A stretch of DNA of 39,532 nt from Treponema sp. (lineage in GTDB: Bacteria; Spirochaetota; Spirochaetia; Treponematales; Treponemataceae). Under the pieces are notes generated by a model, which had not been told where the DNA came from, ran no database searches, and worked only from the letters and a program-made list of their open reading frames with translations. Shown piece by piece: positions 25,100-33,494 of the stretch. The DNA is taken from assembly GCA_024402655.1 (NCBI GenBank), contig JAKSTH010000010.1, positions 1 to 39,532 on the forward strand, read 5' to 3'. Numbering within the stretch: position 1 is the stretch's first letter; every line of letters starts with the position of its first letter. A program made the translations under genes and the position numbers.

Positions 25100-25456
25100 T
25101 TATTCGTTTTCTTCGTATTCTTCATCAACAAACATATATAAAATCTCTTCAATGTTTGAATATGTTTGCATATCTTGTTCTTTATTTTCAGTAGAAATTA
25201 CAAAATTAGAAGCATAATCGTAAATATCTTCATATATAGAATCTAAATCTTCACCAGAAAGTTCTTCTAAATCATCAATTGAAGAAGTATTAGAAACAAC
25301 TTTTTTTAACAAAGAGATTTTTTCTTCATAATCTGAACAGATTTCTTTATATTCTGGCAGAGTATATTTTTTAACTGAATCATAACTTTCTTGTAAATCT
25401 TTAAGAATATCGCGTAATAGATTTACAAAAAATTCATCCCACTCTTCATCAGTCAT
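25100..25456 (-). CDS. Acidic protein of unknown function after rodA
   Basis: 118 residues, strongly acidic throughout, predicted mostly helical, with no cysteine pairs, signal or membrane segment. I do not recognise a family. Its ATG follows the rodA stop by one base, so it is the last gene of the cell-shape operon and translationally linked to RodA. That position suggests a small soluble partner of the elongasome, but nothing in the sequence proves it. The frame has good codon regularity and ends four bases from the convergent GGDEF gene. Confidence 0.65.
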   Translation of the reverse strand: MTDEEWDEFFVNLLRDILKDLQESYDSVKKYTLPEYKEICSDYEEKISLLKKVVSNTSSIDDLEELSGEDLDSIYEDIYDYASNFVISTENKEQDMQTYSNIEEILYMFVDEEYEENE

Positions 25457-25457
25457 T

Positions 25458-26774
25458 TTATGCCAGCTCTTTCTTTCTATAGTTTATACTCATTAAAACA
25501 CCAATACTAACCATTGCAGTAAGTAAAGAAGAACCACCATATGAAACAAAGAACAAAGGAATACCAGTACATGGAGTAATTCCCATTACCATTCCAACAT
25601 TTACAAAGAAATGATATCCAAACATTGCTAAAATACCAGAAGCAATATAAACACCAAATTCACTTGTACACTGTTTCATAATAATAAGTATACGGATGAG
25701 AATTAAGAAATAAATTCCAAATATAAGAAGTCCGCCTAAGAATCCCCATTCTTCAGAAAGAATACTAAAAATAAAGTCTGTACTTTGCTGAGGAAGGAAT
25801 CGGTAATGACTCTGTGTACCATTTAAAAAACCACGACCAAAAAGACCACCCGCACCAATTGCAATTTTTGACTGAATAATATTCCATCCTGTATCAAGAG
25901 GGTCTACATCAGGATTAATAAATACAATTAATCGCTGAATCTGATATGGTTTTAAAACTTTTCCTAAAACTAAAGAACAAATTAAAGCAAGAGAAATAAT
26001 TGAAAATATATATAAAATCCAATAAGAACTCTTTTTAATGTGAAAAAATCTGGCAACTATAACAGCCAGTAAACAAATAAGGCTGGAAGTTAAAAGTAAT
26101 ACTGCTCGCAATTTACCTACAGAAAGAATTGAAACAAACTTTAAACTTCCATGATAAATTACATTATTAATAACAGGCATAACTGCAAACAGAATTGACA
26201 GACATCCAAAGGAAAGCATATACAGAATATAACGCAATGGAATGCCGGCAAAGAAACACATTATTAACAAAATAGGAATATAAACAGTTGCAGTTCCTAA
26301 GTCTGGCTGTATAAGTACTAATCCCATTGGAATTAACATAATTAATGTAGCTTTACTAAATCTAATTAATTGGTTTTCCATTTTGGAATTAAAAAGATAT
26401 TTTGCTAAATAAACTATATAAATAATTTTACAAAATTCAGAAGGCTGAATACCAACTCCACCTATACCAATCCAGCTTTTTGCATTATTTACATTCTTAC
26501 CAAAAATAAGAGTATAAATAAGAATTGCAATCATTATAAAATAAAGATAAGTTGATAAAGAAGTATTTGTTTTTCTGTAATCATATACTGCAACAATTAT
26601 CATTAAAACAAAACCAACACCAGCCCAAATCATTTGTTTATAATATTCACGAGTAACTGAAACACCGTCTGAGTTAATACTTGAAGAATAAATAAAACAT
26701 ACACCAATGCCCACAAGAGAAAGAACTAAAATAATTAAGAAGTAATCAAAAATAGAAAAAAACTTATTCTTCAT
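25458..26774 (-). CDS. rodA: RodA, SEDS peptidoglycan glycosyltransferase
   Basis: 438 residues with about ten membrane helices, the SEDS fold shared with FtsW. RodA polymerises lipid II into glycan strands during side-wall growth, paired with PBP2. Conserved features include IGIGGVGIQPSEFCKI early on, FLPQQSTDFIFSILSEEWGFLG in the large loop, and the C-terminal GITPCTGIPLFFVSYGGSSLL. The length is slightly above the usual 370-400 residues because of a longer central region. The PBP2 gene ends two bases upstream, so the pair is co-translated as in most bacteria. Confidence 0.95.
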   Translation of the reverse strand: MKNKFFSIFDYFLIILVLSLVGIGVCFIYSSSINSDGVSVTREYYKQMIWAGVGFVLMIIVAVYDYRKTNTSLSTYLYFIMIAILIYTLIFGKNVNNAKSWIGIGGVGIQPSEFCKIIYIVYLAKYLFNSKMENQLIRFSKATLIMLIPMGLVLIQPDLGTATVYIPILLIMCFFAGIPLRYILYMLSFGCLSILFAVMPVINNVIYHGSLKFVSILSVGKLRAVLLLTSSLICLLAVIVARFFHIKKSSYWILYIFSIISLALICSLVLGKVLKPYQIQRLIVFINPDVDPLDTGWNIIQSKIAIGAGGLFGRGFLNGTQSHYRFLPQQSTDFIFSILSEEWGFLGGLLIFGIYFLILIRILIIMKQCTSEFGVYIASGILAMFGYHFFVNVGMVMGITPCTGIPLFFVSYGGSSLLTAMVSIGVLMSINYRKKELA

Positions 26775-26776
26775 AT

Positions 26777-28648
26777 TTATTCTCTCCTTGTCTGAACATT
26801 TTTATTATCAAGAAGATATTTAAAGCCAAGAGTTGTTATAGATTCCATAAAATCCTGATCATTAAAAATACCCTGAATAATAATATTAGTACAATATGGA
26901 GCCCACCATTCCCAAGGGTTACAAGCTTCTACAACAGTTGCAATACAAATCTGTTCTTCTGGTGGTGCATCAAATGGTGCATAAGCAACAAGCCATGAAT
27001 GCCAGCTGTCTTTATAACCGTCTACTTCGGCAGTACCAGTTTTACATGCAATTTTTACTGTTTTATTACCCATTGGATACTGAGGTGTACCATTTGTAAC
27101 AACATAACGCATATCATCCTGAACCTGCTTCCAAACATATGGATCAATTGTTGATTCAGTTAAAATTTCAGGTTCAACAGAAGTAATAACTTCATCAGTT
27201 GCAGGGTCCCGAACTTCTTTTAAAATATGTGGCTTATAAATTTTTCCGGCATTTGCAACCATTGCAACCATATTTGCAAGCTGTAAAGGAGTTGCTTCCA
27301 TAAATCCCTGTCCAATTGAACAAGATAATGTATCTCCACCAACCCATTTTTCGTGGAAAGTTTTTTCTTTCCATTCAGCAGTAGGAACAACACCGGCAAC
27401 CTGGCTTGGTAAATCTATTTTTGAAGATGAACCAAAACCAAATTCTTTAGCATAAGAACTGATTTTTTCAATACCAAGATAGTCACGCCCAATTGTCCAG
27501 TAATAAACGTCACATGATTGTGCAAGACCATTCTTTAAGTCCAGCCAACCATGACCACTGTGATCATGACAGTGGAAAATACGACCACCATATTCCATTT
27601 CACCAGTACATTCAATCTTTTTTCCAGCTGGGAATGCATTTTCCTGAAGCATTGCAGTGGACATAATAATTTTAAATGTAGAAGCTGGTGGATAAGAAAT
27701 TTGAACAGCACGATTAATTAATGGCTTTAATGGATCATTAATTAAATTGTTATATTCTTTTGCAGAGTTATCTGAAACGAAAATATTTGAATCATAATAA
27801 GGGTAAGATACCATGGCCAGAACTTCACCACTGGCAGGTTTTAAAACTACAACAGAACCAACTCTGTTTCCAAGAGTTTCTTCACAAAGTTTTTGAATTC
27901 TGCTGTCAATTGTCAAAACAAGATTTTTTCCAGACTGAGGTGGTTCAACAATTGGTTTGTCAGAAATAATACGACCATGAACATCAACAGTCTGCATTTC
28001 TCTTCCTGGAATTCCCTGAAGTAAACTGTCATATTGTTTTTCAATACCAGTTTTACCAATAATACTGTTTTTCTTGTATCCCTGGTTATAAAGCATAGTA
28101 ACTTCATCATTACTAATATCACCAACATAACCAATAACATGAGACAGAGAACCTGTATGAAGGTAGTTTCTTGTAGGCTTAGAAACCCATGAAACACCAG
28201 GTAAGTCTGATTTATTTTCAGCAATATTTGAAATTACAGAAAATGGTACATTGGAACGAATCTGTACCGAAGTATATGATTTTCTGATTTTTTTAGGAAT
28301 TTTTTCATCTATATCTGCTTTGCTTATACCAAGAAAATTAGCAAGTTTAAGCATTACAGTATCGTATTTTCCAGAAGGGATTTGACCCGGAGTAACTTCA
28401 ACCGCAAAACTGTCTGAATTCATTACAAGAAGGGTTTTAGCATCACGGTCAAAAATTTCACCACGCTGAGCTGGCAAAGTATTAACCTGACTGGAAATTG
28501 TCTTAGACTGAGTTTTATAATCTTCCCCTAATACAATCTGCATTTTAAATAAGGAAAGAGCATATACTAAAAAGAGAACGGCATTAAATATAAGCAGGAA
28601 AACTATCTTTGAAGTTTTAGATAATTTATCTTCATATTTTTTAAGCAT
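26777..28648 (-). CDS. mrdA: PBP2, cell-elongation transpeptidase
   Basis: 623 residues, class B penicillin-binding protein. One membrane anchor at about 15-37, a pedestal domain, then the transpeptidase domain: SxxK in PPASTFKI, SxN-type motif as SCD in LAQSCDVYYW, and KTG in IACKTGTAEV. It cross-links peptidoglycan made by RodA in the elongasome. It overlaps mreD by eight bases and is two bases from rodA. Confidence 0.95.
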   Translation of the reverse strand: MLKKYEDKLSKTSKIVFLLIFNAVLFLVYALSLFKMQIVLGEDYKTQSKTISSQVNTLPAQRGEIFDRDAKTLLVMNSDSFAVEVTPGQIPSGKYDTVMLKLANFLGISKADIDEKIPKKIRKSYTSVQIRSNVPFSVISNIAENKSDLPGVSWVSKPTRNYLHTGSLSHVIGYVGDISNDEVTMLYNQGYKKNSIIGKTGIEKQYDSLLQGIPGREMQTVDVHGRIISDKPIVEPPQSGKNLVLTIDSRIQKLCEETLGNRVGSVVVLKPASGEVLAMVSYPYYDSNIFVSDNSAKEYNNLINDPLKPLINRAVQISYPPASTFKIIMSTAMLQENAFPAGKKIECTGEMEYGGRIFHCHDHSGHGWLDLKNGLAQSCDVYYWTIGRDYLGIEKISSYAKEFGFGSSSKIDLPSQVAGVVPTAEWKEKTFHEKWVGGDTLSCSIGQGFMEATPLQLANMVAMVANAGKIYKPHILKEVRDPATDEVITSVEPEILTESTIDPYVWKQVQDDMRYVVTNGTPQYPMGNKTVKIACKTGTAEVDGYKDSWHSWLVAYAPFDAPPEEQICIATVVEACNPWEWWAPYCTNIIIQGIFNDQDFMESITTLGFKYLLDNKNVQTRRE

Positions 28649-29165
28649 TATCTATTTTATCCTTAGTTGAATTAATTGAAAGAATGTTTTTTCCATAGCC
28701 TAACATAAAGAAAACTAATGGAGCTAAAAGTACATTTGCACAGAATTCAAAAAGGAACTGTGTAGAAATAAATCCATAAATATTTATATTACAGCTTGGA
28801 TACAAAATTCCTATTACAATCAGAATTAATCTCTTTAATAAAGTACCGCACCCTACACTTAAAACTGGCATAATAATACCAGAAATAATTACAGTTTCAG
28901 AAAAAAGTCCGAAAACATAACCAGTTATTGTTCTAAGTAAACAATTCAAACCTAAAGGCGCACCAGTTATAAAATCAAGGAAAAGACCAGAAGTAAAACC
29001 AGAAATTTCACCGTAAAGCTTTCCGTTTAATAATGAAAAATAAATAGAACACATTAAAAGGAAATCTGGAACTACTATTAAAAAAGAAATGTTAGTAAAA
29101 ATAGAAGATTCAAGAATAGCAGTAAAAAATAAAATTAATGTACTTACAAAAAACGATTTTGCCAT
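28641..29165 (-). CDS. mreD: MreD, rod-shape membrane protein
   Basis: 174 residues, nearly all hydrophobic, with five membrane helices. The segment LKLYGEISGFTSGLFLDF in shortened form (GEISGFTSGLFLDFITGAPLGLN) is the conserved MreD loop. It links MreC and the PBP2-RodA pair at the inner membrane. Overlap with mrdA and a short gap after mreC support one operon. Confidence 0.9.
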   Translation of the reverse strand: MAKSFFVSTLILFFTAILESSIFTNISFLIVVPDFLLMCSIYFSLLNGKLYGEISGFTSGLFLDFITGAPLGLNCLLRTITGYVFGLFSETVIISGIIMPVLSVGCGTLLKRLILIVIGILYPSCNINIYGFISTQFLFEFCANVLLAPLVFFMLGYGKNILSINSTKDKIDNA

Positions 29166-29176
29166 TTTTCACTCCC

Positions 29177-30046
29177 CTAATTATCTTTTCTATCGTTAAG
29201 TTCTTTCTGATTTACAACAATTACATTTTCCAGTCTTGAAAAATCAAGAATAGGTGTAAGTTCAATTGCTAAAGAAGATTCATAATCAAGAATAGAAATT
29301 TTTGAAATTGTACCAATTGGAATATCTTTCATGTAATTATCGTTTTCACCAGAAGTAACAATTACATCACCGTAATTTAAGTCAGATGCAATACTTTTTC
29401 GAATGTATTTTAAATTTAATGGCTGATCCAAAGAACCTAAACCGTTTACAAGACCAAGATCACGAGTTTGCTGAACTCTGGCAGAAACAATATTGTCAAT
29501 ATTATAAATTGGCATAATTTGTGCGGTAAAGGTACCAACCTGTACAACTTTTCCAACAAGTCCATTATTACCATTTTGGAAAGCAATTACAGGCATACCT
29601 TTTCTAATACCATTTACACTACCTTTATCAATTGTAAGATAAGAATAAGAAGAATCTAAATCTCTGGAAATAATTCGGGATGGGATATTTTTTTCATCCA
29701 AAGAAATAGAAAAGTCTAACTGTTCCTTTAATCTTTCATTTTCTTTTCTGATTTCGGCATTGTTACGCTGCATTTCTTCGTAATTTTCCAGTTTAAGAAC
29801 AAGATCATTATAATCTTTTTTTAACTGGCGTAATTCAGAAACTGCATTAACAGTATTACTAACACTTGTAAAAACATAGTTAACGCTTTTTTCTACACTG
29901 CTTACAATAGAGAATCCAATCTGTTTAAGGTTTAGAATAAAACTGCCTGACTTAAAACCAAGACTTAATCCGGAAATAAGGATAAAGAATACTAATAAAA
30001 TTTCAGGCAGTCTTAACTTAAAGTTAAAACGAGGCTTTTTGCTCAT
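29177..30046 (-). CDS. mreC: MreC, rod-shape periplasmic scaffold
   Basis: 289 residues: one N-terminal membrane helix (about 12-33), a coiled coil at about 60-110 rich in Glu/Leu/Asn, and two beta-barrel subdomains with SRDLDSSYSYLTIDKGSVNGIRKGMPV and GLVGKV, both MreC signatures. MreC dimers bind and activate PBP2. There is no clear ribosome site; the start lies six bases after the mreB stop, so coupling is likely. Confidence 0.93.
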   Translation of the reverse strand: MSKKPRFNFKLRLPEILLVFFILISGLSLGFKSGSFILNLKQIGFSIVSSVEKSVNYVFTSVSNTVNAVSELRQLKKDYNDLVLKLENYEEMQRNNAEIRKENERLKEQLDFSISLDEKNIPSRIISRDLDSSYSYLTIDKGSVNGIRKGMPVIAFQNGNNGLVGKVVQVGTFTAQIMPIYNIDNIVSARVQQTRDLGLVNGLGSLDQPLNLKYIRKSIASDLNYGDVIVTSGENDNYMKDIPIGTISKISILDYESSLAIELTPILDFSRLENVIVVNQKELNDRKDN

Positions 30047-30052
30047 AGTTTA

Positions 30053-31090
30053 CTATTCGTTTAAGCTGTCATATACAGAACGTTCAGAATTCATGTTTCT
30101 AAACAGACTGAATGCTTCACCTGCACCAAGAGCAACACATTCCAAAGGTTTTTCAACTAAAATTACAGGAACACCTGTTTCTTTAGAAATAAGTGTTGGG
30201 AATTCTCTAAGCATAGATCCACCACCACTCATTACAATACCACGTTCAATAATATCTGCAGCAAGTTCTGGAGGTGTCTGGCTAAGAACAGATTTAATTT
30301 CTTCTACAATTTTGTTGATAGGATCTTTTAAAGCTTCACGAACTTCTACACTGTCAATTTCAAGACGTTTTGGAAGACCTGTAATTGTATCTGTTCCTTT
30401 AAGTTCCATTTTTTCAATTGTTTTTTCAGGAGCAGCATTACCAATCTGAATCTTTAAGCGTTCAGCAGCTGGTCTACCAATAATAAGGTTATGTACAGTT
30501 CTTGCATGTTTTACAATTGCTTCATCAAATTTGTCGCCACCAATACGAATTGAATGTGTAACAACCATACCACCTAATGAAATAACAGAAACTTCTGTTG
30601 TACCACCACCAATATCACAAATCATGTGACCAGCTGGTTCATAAATAGGGATTTTTGCACCAATTGCAGCAGCAAGAGATTCAGCAATAACTTCAACTTC
30701 CTTAGCACCAGATTTAAGAGCTGCTTCAATAAGAGCACGTCTTTCAACATCTGTTACACAAGAAGGAATACCAATTTTCATTCTGATTGATTTGAACATC
30801 TGATGGCGTGGAATAATTTTCTGAATAAAGTACTTAATCATTTTTTCAGTACTATCAATATCAGCAATTACACCATCAGCTAAAGGACGGATTGCAATAA
30901 TATTTCCTGGGGTTTTATCAAGCATTCGTTTTGCTTCTGAACCTACAGCAACAATTCTTTTTGTTCCCTTTTCTACGGCAACAACAGAAGGTTCATCAAT
31001 AACAATGCCCTTATCACGAACGTATATTAAGGTATTACAAGTACCTAAGTCAATTCCTATATCAGTAGTGAATTTTTCAAAAAATCCCAT
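30053..31090 (-). CDS. mreB: MreB, actin-like cell-shape protein
   Basis: 345 residues, usual length. Actin-fold ATP-binding blocks are GIDLGTCNTLIY near residue 12, DIGGGTTEVSVISLGG (phosphate 2) and the late VMSGGGSMLREFP (adenosine). It forms short filaments under the inner membrane that guide the RodA-PBP2 machinery. GGAGG six to seven bases ahead of ATG is the strongest ribosome site of the block, and it has its own promoter in the 60-base gap before it. Confidence 0.97.
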   Translation of the reverse strand: MGFFEKFTTDIGIDLGTCNTLIYVRDKGIVIDEPSVVAVEKGTKRIVAVGSEAKRMLDKTPGNIIAIRPLADGVIADIDSTEKMIKYFIQKIIPRHQMFKSIRMKIGIPSCVTDVERRALIEAALKSGAKEVEVIAESLAAAIGAKIPIYEPAGHMICDIGGGTTEVSVISLGGMVVTHSIRIGGDKFDEAIVKHARTVHNLIIGRPAAERLKIQIGNAAPEKTIEKMELKGTDTITGLPKRLEIDSVEVREALKDPINKIVEEIKSVLSQTPPELAADIIERGIVMSGGGSMLREFPTLISKETGVPVILVEKPLECVALGAGEAFSLFRNMNSERSVYDSLNE

Positions 31091-31121
31091 TTAAATCCTC
31101 CCAATTTTTTTGCAATACACT

Positions 31122-31130
31122 ATTATAACA
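31122..31130 (-). promoter_or_regulatory. Extended -10 promoter of mreB
   Basis: TGTTATAAT on the minus strand is a perfect TATAAT preceded by TGn, which can work without a good -35. It would start transcription about 25 bases before mreB, giving mreBCD-mrdA-rodA independent expression. Confidence 0.55.
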
Positions 31131-31150
31131 CTATTTTCAAAAATAATAAA

Positions 31151-32104
31151 TTAGTAAATTGATAATTTTTTCTGTGCTCCAGGATGATTAACCTGAATTC
31201 TCAAGGCTTTTATCCATTCAGCACGAGCTTTTACCTTATTATTTTGCATTTCATAGACTACACCAATGCCGTAATATGCATCTGCACAATCCTTATATTT
31301 TTCAAGAATACTTTCATATTCTTCTAATGCCTTGTCATATTCTTCTCTGTCAGTATAAATCTGAGCAATTATAAGTCTTGCTTTTAAAATATTATCATCA
31401 TCAGTTGTACTGTTTAATACTCTGTACAAGTATTGTTCTGCAACGTTCAAATCTTCAGATTTATAATACTGTTCAGCAATTGCCAGTAATAAAGAATCAG
31501 ATTCTCTTACAAGAAGTGCTTCTGAAAAAGCTGCAATACTTTCTTTTGTTTTACCTAATGCTGCATAACTTAAACCAAGACGCTCATTAATATCATCAGC
31601 TTCATAGCCATTCATTTTAGCAAGGTTCAGATATTTTACAGCAAGGTCTGCATAATAATAAGTTGTGGAAGTATTTTTAAAATAATATGCTTTTCCAAGC
31701 ATATACTGTAACTGTGGTTTTAAATCATCTTTTGCATCATACAAAGCAAGACGCATTTTATTAATACTTTCATCAAGGTATTCATGAAGTGCAAGGTTGT
31801 CGTTCTGAGCTACTGCAAGAAAGAAACATGAATAACCATAATAAGTTAAAACAGTATTATTAAATGGATCATCCTGTAAAAAGCGTTTTCCATATTCGTA
31901 TACAGATTCATAATCATACTGCTGCCAGTATTCACGAATATCATTTACGGTGATTTTATTTTTATAGTAATTTCTTATTAAAAAAACAGAAGTCGTAATT
32001 AGAGCACCTAATACGACTACAATAGATGTGATTATAATTGCTTTTTTTAAAGCTTTATTCTCTTTTCTCTGAAGATTTTTATTTTCAACAATATTCTTTT
32101 TCAT
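31151..32104 (-). CDS. Membrane-anchored TPR-repeat protein
   Basis: About 317 residues from ATG 32104. A longer reading to 32176 would translate RNase P RNA and is rejected. A Lys-rich start and one membrane helix at about 22-45 anchor it; the rest is a chain of TPR-like helix pairs with the usual W, G, Y, A and P positions (for example NLALHEYLDES, YEADDINERLGLSYAALGKTKESIAAFSEALL, EYDKALEEYESILEKYKDCADAYYGIGVVYE in short blocks). Function unknown; TPRs bind partner proteins, and its place before mreB suggests a helper of the shape machinery. The start codon is only 13 bases from the RNase P 3' end. Confidence 0.85.
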   Translation of the reverse strand: MKKNIVENKNLQRKENKALKKAIIITSIVVVLGALITTSVFLIRNYYKNKITVNDIREYWQQYDYESVYEYGKRFLQDDPFNNTVLTYYGYSCFFLAVAQNDNLALHEYLDESINKMRLALYDAKDDLKPQLQYMLGKAYYFKNTSTTYYYADLAVKYLNLAKMNGYEADDINERLGLSYAALGKTKESIAAFSEALLVRESDSLLLAIAEQYYKSEDLNVAEQYLYRVLNSTTDDDNILKARLIIAQIYTDREEYDKALEEYESILEKYKDCADAYYGIGVVYEMQNNKVKARAEWIKALRIQVNHPGAQKKLSIY

Positions 32105-32117
32105 TTTTACCAAAATT

Positions 32118-32513
32118 ACAAATGGGACAATAAGCCGGGTTCTGTCAAATAAAACAAAAGTTTTATTCATAACCATCTATCCGCGACAACTGTTGCCAGG
32201 TGTCTCTAGCGATTTACCCGCAGTATTGCTCGGAATGCACAACTGCTGCTTAACCTTGCTCCAAATGAGGTTTACAAGCCATAATTGTTACCAATTATGC
32301 GGTAGTCTCTTACACTGCCTTTTCACCCTTACCATTGCTGGCGGTAATATTTCTGTTGCACTATCTGTCAAAACCAGGACTATGCAAGTAAATTATGCAG
32401 TTACCAGGTTCTGCCCGGTTGTTACCCGGCATTTTTTCCGAAGGAGCCCGGACTTTGGCCTCATCATCATGTCTTATCATTAAGATATAACAACGCGGTT
32501 ATATCCCATTTGT
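32118..32513 (-). ncRNA. rnpB: RNase P RNA, bacterial type A
   Basis: 396 bases. The ends pair as helix P1: ACAAATGGGA at the 5' end with TCCCATTTGT at the 3' end. Conserved core blocks are present in order: AAAGTCCGGGCTCC near the 5' end, AAGGGTGAAAAGGCAGTGTAAG with ACTACCGC in the middle, TGTAAACCTCA and GGAGCAAGG, and ACAGAACCCGGCTTA near the 3' end, which makes helix P4 with the first block. The 5' block reads GAGGCCAAAGTCC where the usual consensus is GAGGAAAGTCC, two extra bases. It cleaves 5' leaders off pre-tRNAs. It lies between two protein genes with 7 and 13 bases to spare, so it is probably processed from a longer transcript. Confidence 0.96.
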
Positions 32514-32520
32514 ACAAAAA

Positions 32521-33435
32521 TTATTCTTCTACTTCTTCTTCAGAATCTTCGTCAGCAAGATCGTCATCTGCATCATCGTAAGAATCAGAATCTTCATCTC
32601 TGTATTCTTCGTTGTTTTCGTTTTCTGCATCTTCATCCAATTCTTCTTCTTCATCAGAAAAATCATCAAGATCAGCGAGACTTCCTGCTTCTTTTAATGT
32701 AAAGAATGATTCTGTTTCATCTTCTTCTGCATCTTCATGGAACAAGATTCTACTACAATATGGACAGAAGAGAATTTCTTCATTTTCATGAACAGTATTT
32801 GCAAACTGTGCTGGCAAAATCATATGACATCCAGTACATACACCATTTCTAACAGCTACAATACCTTCTGAATTTCTCTGGATAATACGTTCAAACTTAA
32901 AGAGAATTTCCTGATCCATATCTGGAACGATTTTATCTTCTTCTTCTTTAAGTGCTTTCAACTGACTTTCATAATCAGCAAGCTGAGCATTCAAAGATTC
33001 TTTACTTGCAGCAAGATCAGCTTCCTGAGAATTAATCATATCTTCATCGATTTTAAGATTTTCTTTTAATTCTTCAAGAGATTTTTCTTCTTTCTGTAAA
33101 TCTTTACGAAGTTCATTTTCTTTGTCTGTTGCTTCTGCAATCTGTTTTTCCAAAGCTTCGTATTCGCGGTGAGTAGTAATGTTATCCATTCCTTTTTCAC
33201 CAGCTTCTCTTGATTTAATAGCTTCTTCAAGTTCAGCTCTAAGTTTTAATACTTTATCTTTAATTGTTTCGTAATCAGCATTTTTTACGATGAACTCTTT
33301 TTTAAGGCGTGACAAAAGTTCTTCCTGTGAACTAAGCTGTTTTGGAGCTTCTTCAACTTTTGCTTCTAAATCATATTTCTGTACCAAGATATCCTGGAGA
33401 GTCTTAAGTCTTTCAAAAATTTCTGTTGTTTCCAT
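32521..33435 (-). CDS. Coiled-coil protein with C4 zinc ribbon and acidic tail
   Basis: 304 residues. Residues 10-170 are a long antiparallel coiled coil rich in Lys/Glu/Leu. A zinc ribbon follows with Cys200, Cys203, Cys224 and Cys227 (CTGC and CPYC). This is the CT398/HP0958-like family, in which some members bind sigma-54 or RNA and assist flagellar or secretion functions. Residues 234-304 form an extreme Asp/Glu tail not usual for the family. It sits between rpoD and RNase P RNA, the same place as in Treponema pallidum as I recall. AGGGA precedes the ATG. Its stop lies 7 bases before rnpB. Confidence 0.82.
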   Translation of the reverse strand: METTEIFERLKTLQDILVQKYDLEAKVEEAPKQLSSQEELLSRLKKEFIVKNADYETIKDKVLKLRAELEEAIKSREAGEKGMDNITTHREYEALEKQIAEATDKENELRKDLQKEEKSLEELKENLKIDEDMINSQEADLAASKESLNAQLADYESQLKALKEEEDKIVPDMDQEILFKFERIIQRNSEGIVAVRNGVCTGCHMILPAQFANTVHENEEILFCPYCSRILFHEDAEEDETESFFTLKEAGSLADLDDFSDEEEELDEDAENENNEEYRDEDSDSYDDADDDLADEDSEEEVEE

Positions 33436-33494
33436 TTAAAAATCCCTTAAAAATAATTAATTAAATATATAATAAATGTTGTGTTTAGTCTATA

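Noticed and set aside
25079-25113. AAGAAAAC and GTTTTCTT hairpin at the convergent end of the GGDEF gene and the acidic gene
   Set aside because: Only A-T-rich arms, long loop and no T-run after it on either strand, so I do not call a terminator.
32193-32483. Plus-strand open frame of 96 codons
   Set aside because: It is antisense to RNase P RNA and has no ribosome site or protein-like composition.
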